64,000 bases of DNA from Caballeronia sp. NK8 (lineage in GTDB: Bacteria; Pseudomonadota; Gammaproteobacteria; Burkholderiales; Burkholderiaceae), in NCBI RefSeq assembly GCF_018408855.1, contig NZ_AP024327.1, forward strand, positions 607,924 through 671,923. Reading direction: 5' to 3'. The notes beneath the pieces were generated by a model. It saw nothing but the letters and a program-made list of their open reading frames with translations. It was not told where the DNA came from and made no database searches. Made by a program: the position numbers and the translations under genes. Below, one piece after another: positions 44,354 through 53,385 of this stretch; the first letter of the stretch is position 1; every line of letters begins with the position of its first letter.

Positions 44354-45631
44354 TCAGAGACGCATGTCGCTTGCCTCGGCCGGCAGGATGTACTTGAGGT
44401 CGCACAGCACGTGCTTCGTCTTGCCGTAGGCGTGAATCCCGTCCGCGCCTTCATCGGCGAACTGGCGGTGCGCCACGGCCAGCACGATCGCGTCGTAGAC
44501 GCCCTTGGCGGGCTGATCGATCGGGTCGATGCCGTACTCGTGATGCGCCTCTTCCTTCGACACCCACGGGTCGTACACGTCCACCTGGACGCCGTATTCC
44601 TTGAGGTCGGCGATGATGTCGACCACGCGCGTGTTGCGCAGGTCCGGGCAGTTCTCCTTGAAGGTGAGGCCCATGATCAGCACGCGCGCCCCCGAGATGG
44701 AGATATCGCGCTTGGTCATGGTCTTCACGAGCTGCGAGACGACGTAGTTGCCCATGCTGTCGTTCAGACGCCGCCCTGCGAGGATGATCTCCGGGTGATA
44801 GCCGATCGCCTGCGCCTTGTGCGTCAGGTAGTACGGGTCCACGCCGATGCAGTGGCCGCCGACGAGGCCCGGACGGAACGGGATGAAGTTCCACTTCGTG
44901 CCGGCCGCGAGCAGCACGGATTCGGTATCGATATTCATCTTGTTGAAGATGATCGAAAGCTCGTTGATCAGCGCGATGTTGACGTCGCGCTGCGTGTTCT
45001 CGATCACCTTGGCCGCCTCGGCCACACGAATGCTGCTCGCCTTGTGCGTGCCCGCCGTGATGATCCCGCGATACAGCCCGTCGACGAAATCGGCCACTTC
45101 GGGCGTCGAGCCGGACGTGACCTTCTTGATGTCCGGCAGACGGTGCGACTTGTCGCCCGGATTGATCCGCTCCGGGCTGTAGCCCACGAAGAAGTCCTCG
45201 TTGAACTTCAGACCCGACATCTTCTCGAGCACCGGCACGCACTCTTCTTCGGTCGCGCCGGGATAAACGGTCGATTCATAGATGACGACGTCGCCCTTCT
45301 TGAGCACGCTGCCGATGGTCGTCGACGCGCCGATCAGCGGCGAAAGGTCCGGACGCTTGTAGTGATCGATCGGCGTCGGCACGGTGGCGATGAAGACGGT
45401 GCAATTCTTCAGATCTTCGACTTCCGCGCTGTACTGCATGAGCGTGGCGGAGGCCAGCTCGGCGTCGTCGACTTCGAGCGTGACGTCGCGGCCTTCCTTC
45501 AACGCGTTGATGCGCGCGCGGTTGATGTCGAATCCGACCACCGGATGACGCTTGCCGAATTCCACTGCGAGCGGCAGACCGACGTAGCCCAGACCCACAA
45601 TGCCGATTTTCAACTCTTGCGGCGAGAACAT
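44354..45631 (-). CDS. tviB: UDP-HexNAc 6-dehydrogenase, TviB/WbpO-type (425 aa)
   Basis: A UDP-sugar dehydrogenase. [19 protein letters not shown] is the NAD loop, [11 protein letters not shown] and [20 protein letters not shown] hold catalytic Lys/Asn, and [18 protein letters not shown] has the catalytic Cys. These last segments are typical of the TviB/WbpO group, which oxidises UDP-GlcNAc or UDP-GalNAc to the uronic acid, rather than UDP-glucose dehydrogenase. Its pairing with a WbpP-type epimerase supports UDP-GalNAcA formation. Confidence 0.9.
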   Translation of the reverse strand: MFSPQELKIGIVGLGYVGLPLAVEFGKRHPVVGFDINRARINALKEGRDVTLEVDDAELASATLMQYSAEVEDLKNCTVFIATVPTPIDHYKRPDLSPLIGASTTIGSVLKKGDVVIYESTVYPGATEEECVPVLEKMSGLKFNEDFFVGYSPERINPGDKSHRLPDIKKVTSGSTPEVADFVDGLYRGIITAGTHKASSIRVAEAAKVIENTQRDVNIALINELSIIFNKMNIDTESVLLAAGTKWNFIPFRPGLVGGHCIGVDPYYLTHKAQAIGYHPEIILAGRRLNDSMGNYVVSQLVKTMTKRDISISGARVLIMGLTFKENCPDLRNTRVVDIIADLKEYGVQVDVYDPWVSKEEAHHEYGIDPIDQPAKGVYDAIVLAVAHRQFADEGADGIHAYGKTKHVLCDLKYILPAEASDMRL

Positions 45632-45729
45632 GTGTGATTCTCCTCGTTATACAACTCAGGACGTTTGTTTAGTAGAACTTTTTGATTAATGCTCCAGCGT
45701 GGCTGCACGCTGGATGATTCAGTCTCTGG

Positions 45730-47967
45730 TTATTCCTTGTCGGCCTTGTAGGCGGCGTAGGCGTAGCCGCCGTACTGGCGTGCCTGGGCGTAATTGCCGT
45801 AGTGAACCTTGAAGCCGTTCAGCAGCACGCCGGTGACACTCGCACCCGACTGTTCCAGCCGCTTGACCGACTCCGAGATCTCACCGGAGCGCGTATCCCC
45901 ATAACGCGCCACGAGGAAGATGGAGCCTGCGACGGGCGCCATGATCGCCGTGTCCGACACCGCCAGGATCGCCGGTGCATCGAGCAGCACGATGTCGTAT
46001 TCCGCCGACGCGCGGCTCACCGCATCCGTGAACGCGCTCGACAGAAGCAGTTCGGCCGGGTCCGGCGGATAGAAGCCGCACTGCACGAAGTCGAGGTTGT
46101 TCAGCACCGAGCGATGCACGGCATCATCGAGCGAGCTGGAGCCGTTGACGATATCCACGAGCCCCTTGCCGCGCGGCAGGCCGAAGTACTGGTTCAGGTG
46201 GCCGCGGCGCAGGTCGCAGTCGACGAGCAGCACGCGCTTGCCGCCGGCGGCCAGCAGCGTCGCCAGATTCGCCGATACGAACGACTTGCCGATGCCCGGC
46301 AGCGGGCCGGCCAGCATCACGACGTTGTTCGGCGCGTCCATCAGCGCGTAGTGCAGCGACGAGCGCATCATGCGCAGCCCTTCCACGGCCGGATCGGTCG
46401 GGTAACGCGAGGCGAGCGCGAGCTGTTCCGGCCTCTTGTCGGCGATGCGCTTCGCCAGTTCCTTCTGACGTTCGCTGTCCGGAATGGTCGCGAACACCGA
46501 AAGACCCGTCTTCGATTCCAGTTCCTTCGGATCGAGCACGCCCTTGAACAGGAAGTCGCGAGCGAACGCCAGCACGATGCCGATGAACAACCCCAGGCCA
46601 GCCGCGATCACGAGCACGAGCGCCTTGACCGGCTTGACCGCGCGCTCGGGCACTTCGGCGCGATCGAGCAGTTCCACGGTCGGCACGCGGCCGGCACGGA
46701 TCAGACGCATCGTTTCGATGTTGTTGCGCAGGGCCGAATAGACATCGGTGCTGACGCGCACGTCGCGTTGCAGACGCAGCGCGCCCTGCTCGGCCGCCGG
46801 CATCGCCTTGACGCGCGCCGCCAGGTCGCCGATGTACTTTTCAGTCGCCGCGATCTGCTGGTCGATCACGACCACGCTCGGATGCGCAGCCGAAAAGTGG
46901 CTCGCCAGGTCCGAACGGCGACGGCGCAGGTCGAGCAGCTGGGCATCCGCCTGGGAAGCCTGCTGCATCACGATGCGGCCTTCCTCGTCCGGATTGAACA
47001 GCGTGCGACTGTTGCGATACGCGTTGTAATTGTCTTCCGCCGTTTCCATCTGACGCTTGGCGTCAGGAAGCTGCTGTTCGAGATACTCGAGCGACTTCGC
47101 AGCGTTGATCCCGCGGCGATCGGCGTTCTGGCGCAGATACATCTGCGAAAGCTCGTTGATCGTCGCCGCCACGAGCACCGGATCCTTGCCTTCCAGCGAC
47201 GTGCTGATCACGCCCGACTTGTTGCCCTGCTCCGCGATCAGGAGCGAGTTCTGCAGCCGGTCGATGGCGTACGTACGCGAATTGCGCGTCAGATCGAACT
47301 CGACACCCTTCTCGCCGTGGATGAAGCTCACCAGCAGGGAGATCGGACCATCGACGGTGTCGAAGCGCTGCACGGCGCCGATCTGCCCTCCGACGCCGGT
47401 TTCGACGCCCGGGCCGCGCACCTGATACTGGCCGTTGCCGAGATAGCGCAGCGTGTATTCCTTGCCTTCGAACTTCTTCGGCACGTCGAACGCCGAAACG
47501 TCGATCGACTCGGTACCCCACGCGTAGCCGCCCCGGCCGAAAATGCCCGGCGTGGACGTTTCGTCGCTCATGCGCGCGACCATGCCGCCGATGATCGGGA
47601 AGCGATGCGGCGCGGCCTGGATATACAGCTTGAGCGCATCGACGACGGGACCCAGCACGAACTTCGAACCGATGACCTGAATTTCGCCTTCGGCCGTCGC
47701 GCGCTGATCGAACATCGCTGCGGCACTTCTCACCATGTCGCGCGCGTCGGTAGGCGGCGCGTTGCTCGTGTCGTCCACCTTGACGAGCATGCCGGCCTGG
47801 TAGATCGGCGAAGAGAAGAACGCGTACACCACCCCGAGGCTGAATACGACCGCAACGGTCGTGGCGATCATCTTCCAGTGACGGCCCAGCGTTTCGAGAA
47901 TCGAGGTGAGCTCGATCTCGTTGTCGGACTCGGCCGTTACGGCTGACGCCTGATTTTTAACTTTCAT
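45730..47967 (-). CDS. Wzc-like polysaccharide co-polymerase and tyrosine autokinase (745 aa)
   Basis: An N-terminal Wzz domain begins at IELTSILETLGRHWKM with helix 1 (VAVVFSLGVVYAFFSSPIY). A coiled-coil periplasmic part and a second helix (ALVLVIAAGLGLFIGIVLAF, about residue 445) follow. The BY-kinase domain has Walker A PLPGIGKSF, Walker A' VLLVDCDLRRG and a Tyr cluster in the C-terminal tail (HYGNYAQ, YGGYAYAAY). It controls chain length and export. It is the first gene of the main leftward operon. The cognate Wza channel and Wzb phosphatase are not in the window. Confidence 0.92.
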   Translation of the reverse strand: MKVKNQASAVTAESDNEIELTSILETLGRHWKMIATTVAVVFSLGVVYAFFSSPIYQAGMLVKVDDTSNAPPTDARDMVRSAAAMFDQRATAEGEIQVIGSKFVLGPVVDALKLYIQAAPHRFPIIGGMVARMSDETSTPGIFGRGGYAWGTESIDVSAFDVPKKFEGKEYTLRYLGNGQYQVRGPGVETGVGGQIGAVQRFDTVDGPISLLVSFIHGEKGVEFDLTRNSRTYAIDRLQNSLLIAEQGNKSGVISTSLEGKDPVLVAATINELSQMYLRQNADRRGINAAKSLEYLEQQLPDAKRQMETAEDNYNAYRNSRTLFNPDEEGRIVMQQASQADAQLLDLRRRRSDLASHFSAAHPSVVVIDQQIAATEKYIGDLAARVKAMPAAEQGALRLQRDVRVSTDVYSALRNNIETMRLIRAGRVPTVELLDRAEVPERAVKPVKALVLVIAAGLGLFIGIVLAFARDFLFKGVLDPKELESKTGLSVFATIPDSERQKELAKRIADKRPEQLALASRYPTDPAVEGLRMMRSSLHYALMDAPNNVVMLAGPLPGIGKSFVSANLATLLAAGGKRVLLVDCDLRRGHLNQYFGLPRGKGLVDIVNGSSSLDDAVHRSVLNNLDFVQCGFYPPDPAELLLSSAFTDAVSRASAEYDIVLLDAPAILAVSDTAIMAPVAGSIFLVARYGDTRSGEISESVKRLEQSGASVTGVLLNGFKVHYGNYAQARQYGGYAYAAYKADKE

Positions 47968-48751
47968 GGAACGTCTCGTTACAGGCTCTTATGGGACCGG
48001 AGCGCGCTGCGCACCGGATGCGGATCGAAACACCAGCGGTGCGCCCCGAACGGAGCGCAAACACCATTACTTTATTGATGAATTTCGGACTGCATTCAGG
48101 GCCGTTAAAATCCCGCCCCGGCATTGCAGTCGTATTGAAACACACGACTCAAAAAAAGAGAAATTCCAACAGACGATTTTTGTTGTTTAACGAACCTTTC
48201 AACCCGGACGAGTGTTCACTACCTCGCTTTTAAGAATTTATTGACTATGCGGGCCATTTGAACAAATCGCAAAATATCACAGCGCCCCTTGTTGTATGCG
48301 CGGCACCGCACATATAATCGCTGTTAATCGGATTGCTAATTCTATGAAGAAAGCCGGTATCGCCGGCAACCGGTTTCCGGACATATTGTCGCCGTGCCGC
48401 GCCGGCGCTCGCCGCCGCCCCTGGCGGCAGAGAGCGGCCGATAGCCCTTCAGCCGCGGCAGAAAAGTACCGTCCCCAACGGGAAAATGCGTGCGAAGGTG
48501 GGTTTGCGCACCGACACCCGCGAACTTCAGAAGTCGTATTTGAAGAAGTTTAAATACGAACCGCGTCTTTATGAGATTTTAAAACCCCGTTTGTATGAAT
48601 AATCGGGGGAAGTCCCAATATAATCGCAGTTAGCTCGGTTTCACACATTAAACCGCCATAAATCCGTGGACAATGACAGGGGTTGTACCTACCATACGCT
48701 TTCGGGTTTTGATATTCGAAAAGAGATGCGCCCTCTTCGTGAGTGAAAAAA
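47968..48751. other. Divergent promoter region between the wzc-like and wecA-like genes
   Basis: About 780 bases with no convincing gene; the ORF at 48296-48553 has no ribosome binding site and random-looking composition. Parts are AT-rich. It contains a promoter-like pair at 48289-48318 and a second copy of the -10 area near 48617-48637. The leader of the wecA-like gene would be long (over 400 nt), which is common for surface-polysaccharide genes. Confidence 0.5.
48289..48318 (+). promoter_or_regulatory. Sigma-70-like promoter toward the wecA-like gene
   Basis: TTGTTG (48289-48294) and a perfect TATAAT (48313-48318) are 18 bp apart. The sequence from ATATAATCGC to about 20 bp on recurs with small changes at 48617-48637, so there may be two start sites. 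Confidence 0.5.
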
Positions 48752-49876
48752 ATGTTAAACCTTGCGCTTGGCTTCATCAGTTCTTTCTGCATGACGCTAT
48801 TGATTGTTCGATTCGCGGGGCGCTACGGGGCGCTCTCCCTGGATCATGATTTGAACGGGGTTCAAAAGAATCATTCTCATCCGGTTCCCAGAATCGGCGG
48901 CATTGCACTGATGGTTGCGGCCTGCGTGACCTTCCCCATCGGTGCGCTTTTCGGCGGCAATCCGCGCAGCGAGTCGCTGCTGCTGCTGCTTTGCGCTCTG
49001 CCCGCGTTCGGAAGCGGCGTGATCGAGGATCTGACCAAGCGCGTGAGCGTCCGGGCCCGTCTGCTGAGCGCCATGCTGGCGGCGCTGCTGGGCGCGTTCC
49101 TGCTCAACGGCGTGATCGGCCGGGTGGATCTGCCGCTCGTCGATCCGATTCTCGCGGTCGCGCCCATTGCGATCGGACTGACGGTCATTGCGGTGGCGGG
49201 GCTCACCAACGCGGTCAATATCATCGACGGTTTCAACGGACTCGCTGCCGTCGTGGCAATTCTGATTTTCGGTTCGATCGGTTATGTCGCGCATGAAGTC
49301 GGCGACCTGCTCGTGATGAGCACCGCGCTCACGATGATCGGCGCAATCGGCGGTTTCGCGATCTGGAATTATCCGGCTGCGTCGATTTTCCTCGGCGATG
49401 GCGGTGCTTACTTCATCGGCTTCACGATCGCTGAACTGCTCGTGCTGCTGGTCGCGCGGCATCCGAACGTCTGTGCGTGGTACGCGATCGTCGTCGCGAT
49501 CTATCCGGCCTTCGAAACGCTGTTCTCGATCTACCGTCGCCGGATCGTGCGCGGCCGTCCGGTCGGCGCGCCGGACGGCATTCACCTGCATACGCTGATC
49601 TTCAAGCGCGTCGTGCGCAAAGGCACGGACCCGCGCCAGCGTCAGCGCCGGAACGCGCGCACGTCGCCGTATCTGTGGGTGCTGAGCATGATCGGTATCG
49701 TGCCGGCGTCGCTTTTCTGGCACAACCCGGTGGCGCTCGCGGTGACCGCGGTCGTGTTCGCCGTCGCCTATGTCTGGCTGTATACAGCGATCGTCCGGTT
49801 CAAGACGCCGCGCTGGCTCGTGAGCAGCCAGGGCATCGTGACCGCCGCAGTCCCCGAGCAGACGCATCACAAGTAA
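48752..49876 (+). CDS. WecA-like undecaprenyl-phosphate sugar-1-phosphate transferase (374 aa)
   Basis: A polytopic GT4-type PNPT enzyme. LDHDLNGVQKNHSHPVPRIGG is the N-terminal conserved loop (here written in part), NAVNIIDGFNGLAA carries the Asp pair for catalysis, and FLGDGGAYFIGF the magnesium motif. PVGAPDGIHLHTLIFKRVV is the HIHH-like C-terminal loop. It would start repeat-unit synthesis by moving HexNAc-1-P to undecaprenyl phosphate. ATG at 48752 was preferred over the GTG at 48743 because GTGAG lies 8 nt upstream; both are possible. It is divergent from the wzc-like gene. Confidence 0.9.
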   Translation: MLNLALGFISSFCMTLLIVRFAGRYGALSLDHDLNGVQKNHSHPVPRIGGIALMVAACVTFPIGALFGGNPRSESLLLLLCALPAFGSGVIEDLTKRVSVRARLLSAMLAALLGAFLLNGVIGRVDLPLVDPILAVAPIAIGLTVIAVAGLTNAVNIIDGFNGLAAVVAILIFGSIGYVAHEVGDLLVMSTALTMIGAIGGFAIWNYPAASIFLGDGGAYFIGFTIAELLVLLVARHPNVCAWYAIVVAIYPAFETLFSIYRRRIVRGRPVGAPDGIHLHTLIFKRVVRKGTDPRQRQRRNARTSPYLWVLSMIGIVPASLFWHNPVALAVTAVVFAVAYVWLYTAIVRFKTPRWLVSSQGIVTAAVPEQTHHK

Positions 49877-49925
49877 TCCGAAGCGTTGTATTTTCGGCGC
49901 GCGCGCCGGAGACTCGCACCATGAA

Positions 49926-49956
49926 AAAGGCCCCGGTCGGATCGATCGGGGCCTTT
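49926..49956 (+). terminator. Intrinsic terminator of the wecA-like gene
   Basis: Arms AAAGGCCCCG and CGGGGCCTTT (10 bp, perfect) with an 11-nt loop, 50 bp after the stop, followed by GCTTTTC. Confidence 0.85.
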
Positions 49957-50014
49957 GCTTTTCAGACGCCGCCCGAGAGGAGCTGACGGGCGGCAATAGA
50001 AAATAGGATAGGTC

Positions 50015-50325
50015 TTAAAAGAACAACGCGGCGATGTAACGTATCCTCACGCTCCATACGTATTTCGCCTCGGAAGGCGAATCGACCAGGATGACGAAGG
50101 ACAGGCAACCGAGCGAGATGGTCGGCACGCCTTCGATCGCGAAGGGCCACCACCAGCCGTCTAAGCTTGCGATATGCACGTGCTGGACGACCCAGTCGGA
50201 CATCGGACCGGCGACGACCGACGAAAAGGCAAATGCGTCACGTTTTGCGCAAAGAAGGTCAGAGCCGTGCTCATTCCCCACACGACGACGATGGGGCTGA
50301 TCCACCGACGGGCGCCCAGGCGCTG
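50015..50325 (-). pseudogene. Remnant of an MFS anion:cation symporter gene
   Basis: Two out-of-frame pieces read like one MFS protein. The first (about 50325-50237) gives QRLGARRWISPIVVVWGMST and LTFFAQNVT, matching the GARRWI helix-2/3 area. The second (about 50239-50054) gives AFAFSSVVAGPMSDWVVQH, then WWWPFAIEGVPTISLGCL and SPSEAKYV. About 40 residues expected between them are missing and the frame shifts at the joint. The 5' part and the second half of the gene are absent. It lies at the seam between the wecA-like gene and the unknown ORFs. Confidence 0.7.
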
Positions 50326-50555
50326 ACGGCGAGCGTGCCGTCAGGTTCGGGAGACGGTATCGGCGGGCTCTGTATTGGTCAACCCGGTTGCTCTGATACA
50401 TCGATATCATTATGGATTCCATATTATTGCGTTTTGAAGGAATCGAAATACGATCCTTGGACGGCGGCCATCAATCCGCATAGTCCTACCTATTCTTTCC
50501 AGCGAATATGGACGATTTGCGAGCAGGTCGTGTCGCACCAGGAACAGGAGAACCG

Positions 50556-51074
50556 ATGCGATTTCATGTAGACACAGCGGCCGCGTCCGATGTTTCCTCG
50601 ACGCGGCTTCACCTCGCGCACTCCGCGCCCTGGGCGCTCACCGCGCGTGGCGCAGCCATGCGGGTTCTGTTCGCCACGCTTCAGCAAACAGTCGATGTAA
50701 TCCGCGAACGTGAAGATCAGATGCGCCATCCGTCCGGCGCGAGCGCCGATCAGATCGGAAACGCGCTTGGCGAACTGCGCACGATCGTCGACGCACGAAT
50801 GGCCGCATATCACGAAATCACATCAGGGCATCGGGCCAGAGAGACTGCGGCAGTGGAAGCAGAGCTTGCGCAACGCGGTTACGTCCAGTGCGCAGAAAAA
50901 CTCTATGACGCAGCCGCCGACCTGATCGGGAAAATCGACGCGGCGCTCGCGGAGAGCGGCCGGAATGCGCAGCGCTTCCACTTGAAGGCAATACAGACAG
51001 CGATGTCGGAAATGACGCGACGCGCGATTCATCTGCTCATGCGCGTGCGCAACTTCGGGCCGGAGTCTGCATGA
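50556..51074 (+). CDS. Hypothetical protein, helical (172 aa)
   Basis: No family recognised. Start at MRFHVDTAAAS with AGGAG 5 nt upstream. The product is soluble and mostly predicted helical, with charged heptad-like stretches (QQTVDVIREREDQMRH, then VEAELAQRGYVQCAEKL). The final segment MTRRAIHLLMRVRNFG is basic. It has no signal or membrane segment. It overlaps the next ORF by 4 bp (ATGA). It follows the MFS remnant, so it may have come in with a rearrangement. Confidence 0.65.
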   Translation: MRFHVDTAAASDVSSTRLHLAHSAPWALTARGAAMRVLFATLQQTVDVIREREDQMRHPSGASADQIGNALGELRTIVDARMAAYHEITSGHRARETAAVEAELAQRGYVQCAEKLYDAAADLIGKIDAALAESGRNAQRFHLKAIQTAMSEMTRRAIHLLMRVRNFGPESA

Positions 51075-51385
51075 GCGCACAACTGAACATTATCGAGCGC
51101 GTGCATCAGGCTCATGGCTACCCGGTGACAGCGGAAGCCGATCTCATCGCGTTGCGCGCTTCACTGCCTGTCGTACATTGCGACATGGAGCGCACGGTAG
51201 GGAATCGCGTGCAGCTTTCGCTGTACTTCGCCATGAAAAACACCCCAAAGGTTGGATCGGTGTCCAACTTTTGGGGTGCCGTACAACGCGCGGGGCGTTC
51301 TCAATCAGCCGATGCGCGTCAACCTGCGACGCCGGCGAGATCGTCCGCGCGTGACGTGAAGAGCGGAATCGACGACGCCTGCTGA
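51071..51385 (+). CDS. Hypothetical protein, possibly truncated (104 aa)
   Basis: No family recognised. The ATG overlaps the stop of the upstream hypothetical gene by 4 bp, so translation is plausible. From about residue 57 the frame runs through the terminator hairpin of the convergent asnB gene and then into the asnB 3' end, so the natural C-terminus was probably lost. Only the first 56 residues (MSAQLNIIERVHQAHGYPV...) are likely to be original. Confidence 0.35.
   Translation: MSAQLNIIERVHQAHGYPVTAEADLIALRASLPVVHCDMERTVGNRVQLSLYFAMKNTPKVGSVSNFWGAVQRAGRSQSADARQPATPARSSARDVKSGIDDAC
51241..51278 (-). terminator. Intrinsic terminator of the asnB-like operon
   Basis: Arms CACCCCAAAGGTTGGA and TCCAACTTTTGGGGTG pair over 16 bp with one G-T and a 6-nt loop. 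On the minus strand TTTTT follows directly, 41 bp after the asnB stop. Confidence 0.85.
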
Positions 51386-53340
51386 TGTTCCAGCCACTGC
51401 TGGAACATCAGCACGTTCCACAACTGACGATGCCAGTTCTGCTCGCCCGACAGATGCTGCTGCCACTTAGCGCGCACGATCGTCGCATCGAAGAAACCTT
51501 CGCGACGCAACCGCGACGCATCGAGCAAGGCTTCCGCCCAGTCGCGCAACTCGCCGCGCAGCCAGTGCGTGATCGGCACGCCGAAGCCCTGCTTGGGCCG
51601 CTCGATCATCTCCCGCGGCACATGGCGATACAGCACCTGACGCAGCGCCCACTTGGTCTGTCCGTCGCGCACCTTCATCGATTGCGGCAGCCGCCACGCG
51701 AATTCCACGACCCGATGATCGAGGAACGGCACGCGCGTTTCGAGCGAGACGCCCATCGCGGCGCGATCGACTTTGGTGAGGATGTCGTCGGGCAGATAGG
51801 TGATCATGTCGAGCGCCATCATGCGCTGCACGTCGTCGAGACCGGTGAAGGCCGGCGCATTGCCGGTCATCAGCGTGGGCGGCTGGTGGCCGCCGATCAC
51901 GAGCGCGGCCGGATCGTTCCATTGCGACATGAGATGCAGATACACCTCGTCGCGCGAGCGGCACGACAGCAGTTGCGCGCCCTTGTGCAGCTTGTCGCCG
52001 ACCTTCACGCCGCGCAGCGACGACGGCAGGATCGGCTCCATGAGACCCGCCATGCTGTTCCAGCGCTTCGGCGAAATCCCGACGATGCCCGACGCCGCCA
52101 GCTTGCGCAATGACGCCGGCAGGACCGTCATCTTGTCCCACATGTCCGGCGCAGTGCGGTAGCGCTGATAGCCGCAGAAGAGTTCGTCGCCGGCATCGCC
52201 GGACAGCGAGACGGTCACATGCTGCTTCGCCAGTTGCGAGACGAGAAACGTCGGCACTTGCGACGAATCGGCGAACGGCTCGTCGTAGAGTTCGGGCAGG
52301 CGCGGGATCACGTCGAGCGCTTCGCGCGCGGTCACGTACAGTTCCGTGTGTTCGGTGCCGAGGTGCGTCGAGACGGCCTTCGCGAGCTTGGCCTCGTCGA
52401 AGTCGCTTTCGTTGAAGCCGATCGTGAACGTCTTGACCGGACGCGACGACTGCTTCTGCATCAGCGCGACGATCGTCGATGAATCCACGCCGCCCGACAG
52501 GAACGCGCCGAGCGGCACGTCGGCGAGCATCTGCTGGCGGATCGCATCGCTGAGCAAATGCTCCAGTTCTTCGACGGCATCCTCGGGGCTGCCCGCGAAG
52601 CCACGCGCGGCGCCGTTGACCGCCGCCTCGACGCCGGACCAGTAGGACCAGATGCGCGGCTCACGCCGTTCGAGCGACACCGAAAGCATCTTGCCCGGTT
52701 CGAGTTTGTGGATGCCTTCGAAGATGGAATACGGCGCGGGCACGCAACCGTGGCGGATCTGCAATGTGAGCGCGCCGCGATCGACATTGTTTTCGAACGA
52801 CGGATGCTCGCGCAGCGCCTTCAGCTCGGAGCCAAACACGAACGCGGCTTCCTCGCCCTGTCCCTGCCAGCCGTAGTAAAGCGGCTTTTCGCCGATCCGG
52901 TCGCGGGCGAGCGTGAGCTGGCATTCCTGCCGGTCCCACGCGGCGAACGCGAACATGCCGACCGCGCGCTCGATCGTCGCCTGAATGCCCCACGCGTCGA
53001 AGCCGGCCATCAGCGTTTCGGTGTCGGAACTGCCGCGCCAGACGGGCGCGCGTTGCGCATCCTCGAGTTCTTCGCGCAGATCGAGATGGTTGTAGATCTC
53101 GCCATTGAAGACGATGACGTACCGCCCGCTGCCCGACGACATCGGCTGATGCCCGGCCGCCGAGAGATCGAGAATCGCCAGCCGGCGATGTCCGAGCGCG
53201 ATGCCGCGCAGATCATCGGTCCAGTCGCCCGCGTCGTCGGGTCCGCGATAGGCGATGGCGTGCGCCATCTTCCGGACCACTGTCTTCGAGTCGCCCGGCC
53301 TGACGCCGCGCCCACCCAGAAAGCCGACGATACCGCACAT
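51319..53340 (-). CDS. Asparagine synthase-like glutamine amidotransferase (673 aa)
   Basis: The N-terminal nucleophile is Cys2 (MCGIVGFLGG), with the glutaminase segment FNGEIYNHLDLREEL. The synthetase domain has the PPi loop FLSGGVDSSTIVAL and DEPFADSSQVPTFLVSQ. Its length is typical of AsnB-like proteins from polysaccharide loci. In P. aeruginosa O6, WbpS of this family amidates a uronic acid, and the WbpO/WbpP pair is present here, so amidation of GalNAcA is a reasonable role. True asparagine synthesis is the alternative. Confidence 0.88.
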   Translation of the reverse strand: MCGIVGFLGGRGVRPGDSKTVVRKMAHAIAYRGPDDAGDWTDDLRGIALGHRRLAILDLSAAGHQPMSSGSGRYVIVFNGEIYNHLDLREELEDAQRAPVWRGSSDTETLMAGFDAWGIQATIERAVGMFAFAAWDRQECQLTLARDRIGEKPLYYGWQGQGEEAAFVFGSELKALREHPSFENNVDRGALTLQIRHGCVPAPYSIFEGIHKLEPGKMLSVSLERREPRIWSYWSGVEAAVNGAARGFAGSPEDAVEELEHLLSDAIRQQMLADVPLGAFLSGGVDSSTIVALMQKQSSRPVKTFTIGFNESDFDEAKLAKAVSTHLGTEHTELYVTAREALDVIPRLPELYDEPFADSSQVPTFLVSQLAKQHVTVSLSGDAGDELFCGYQRYRTAPDMWDKMTVLPASLRKLAASGIVGISPKRWNSMAGLMEPILPSSLRGVKVGDKLHKGAQLLSCRSRDEVYLHLMSQWNDPAALVIGGHQPPTLMTGNAPAFTGLDDVQRMMALDMITYLPDDILTKVDRAAMGVSLETRVPFLDHRVVEFAWRLPQSMKVRDGQTKWALRQVLYRHVPREMIERPKQGFGVPITHWLRGELRDWAEALLDASRLRREGFFDATIVRAKWQQHLSGEQNWHRQLWNVLMFQQWLEHQQASSIPLFTSRADDLAGVAG

Positions 53341-53385
53341 GTTCGTTCTCCTTCAGATCGGCCAGAGGCCACGCTTATGCGATGC

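Noticed and set aside
45802..47946. Long plus-strand ORF opposite the wzc-like gene
   Set aside because: It is an antisense shadow from high-GC codon bias; composition is Arg/His-rich with no domain, while the minus strand encodes a clear tyrosine kinase. The same holds for long ORFs opposite the penicillin-binding protein and phospholipase genes.
48296..48553. 85-residue ORF between the wzc-like and wecA-like genes
   Set aside because: No ribosome binding site, random-looking composition, and it overlaps promoter-like sequence.
51241..51278. Terminal inverted repeat of an IS3-type element (CCCCAAAAGTTGGAC-like)
   Set aside because: No transposase remnant is found, and the hairpin with TTTTT directly behind the asnB-like gene is explained as a terminator.
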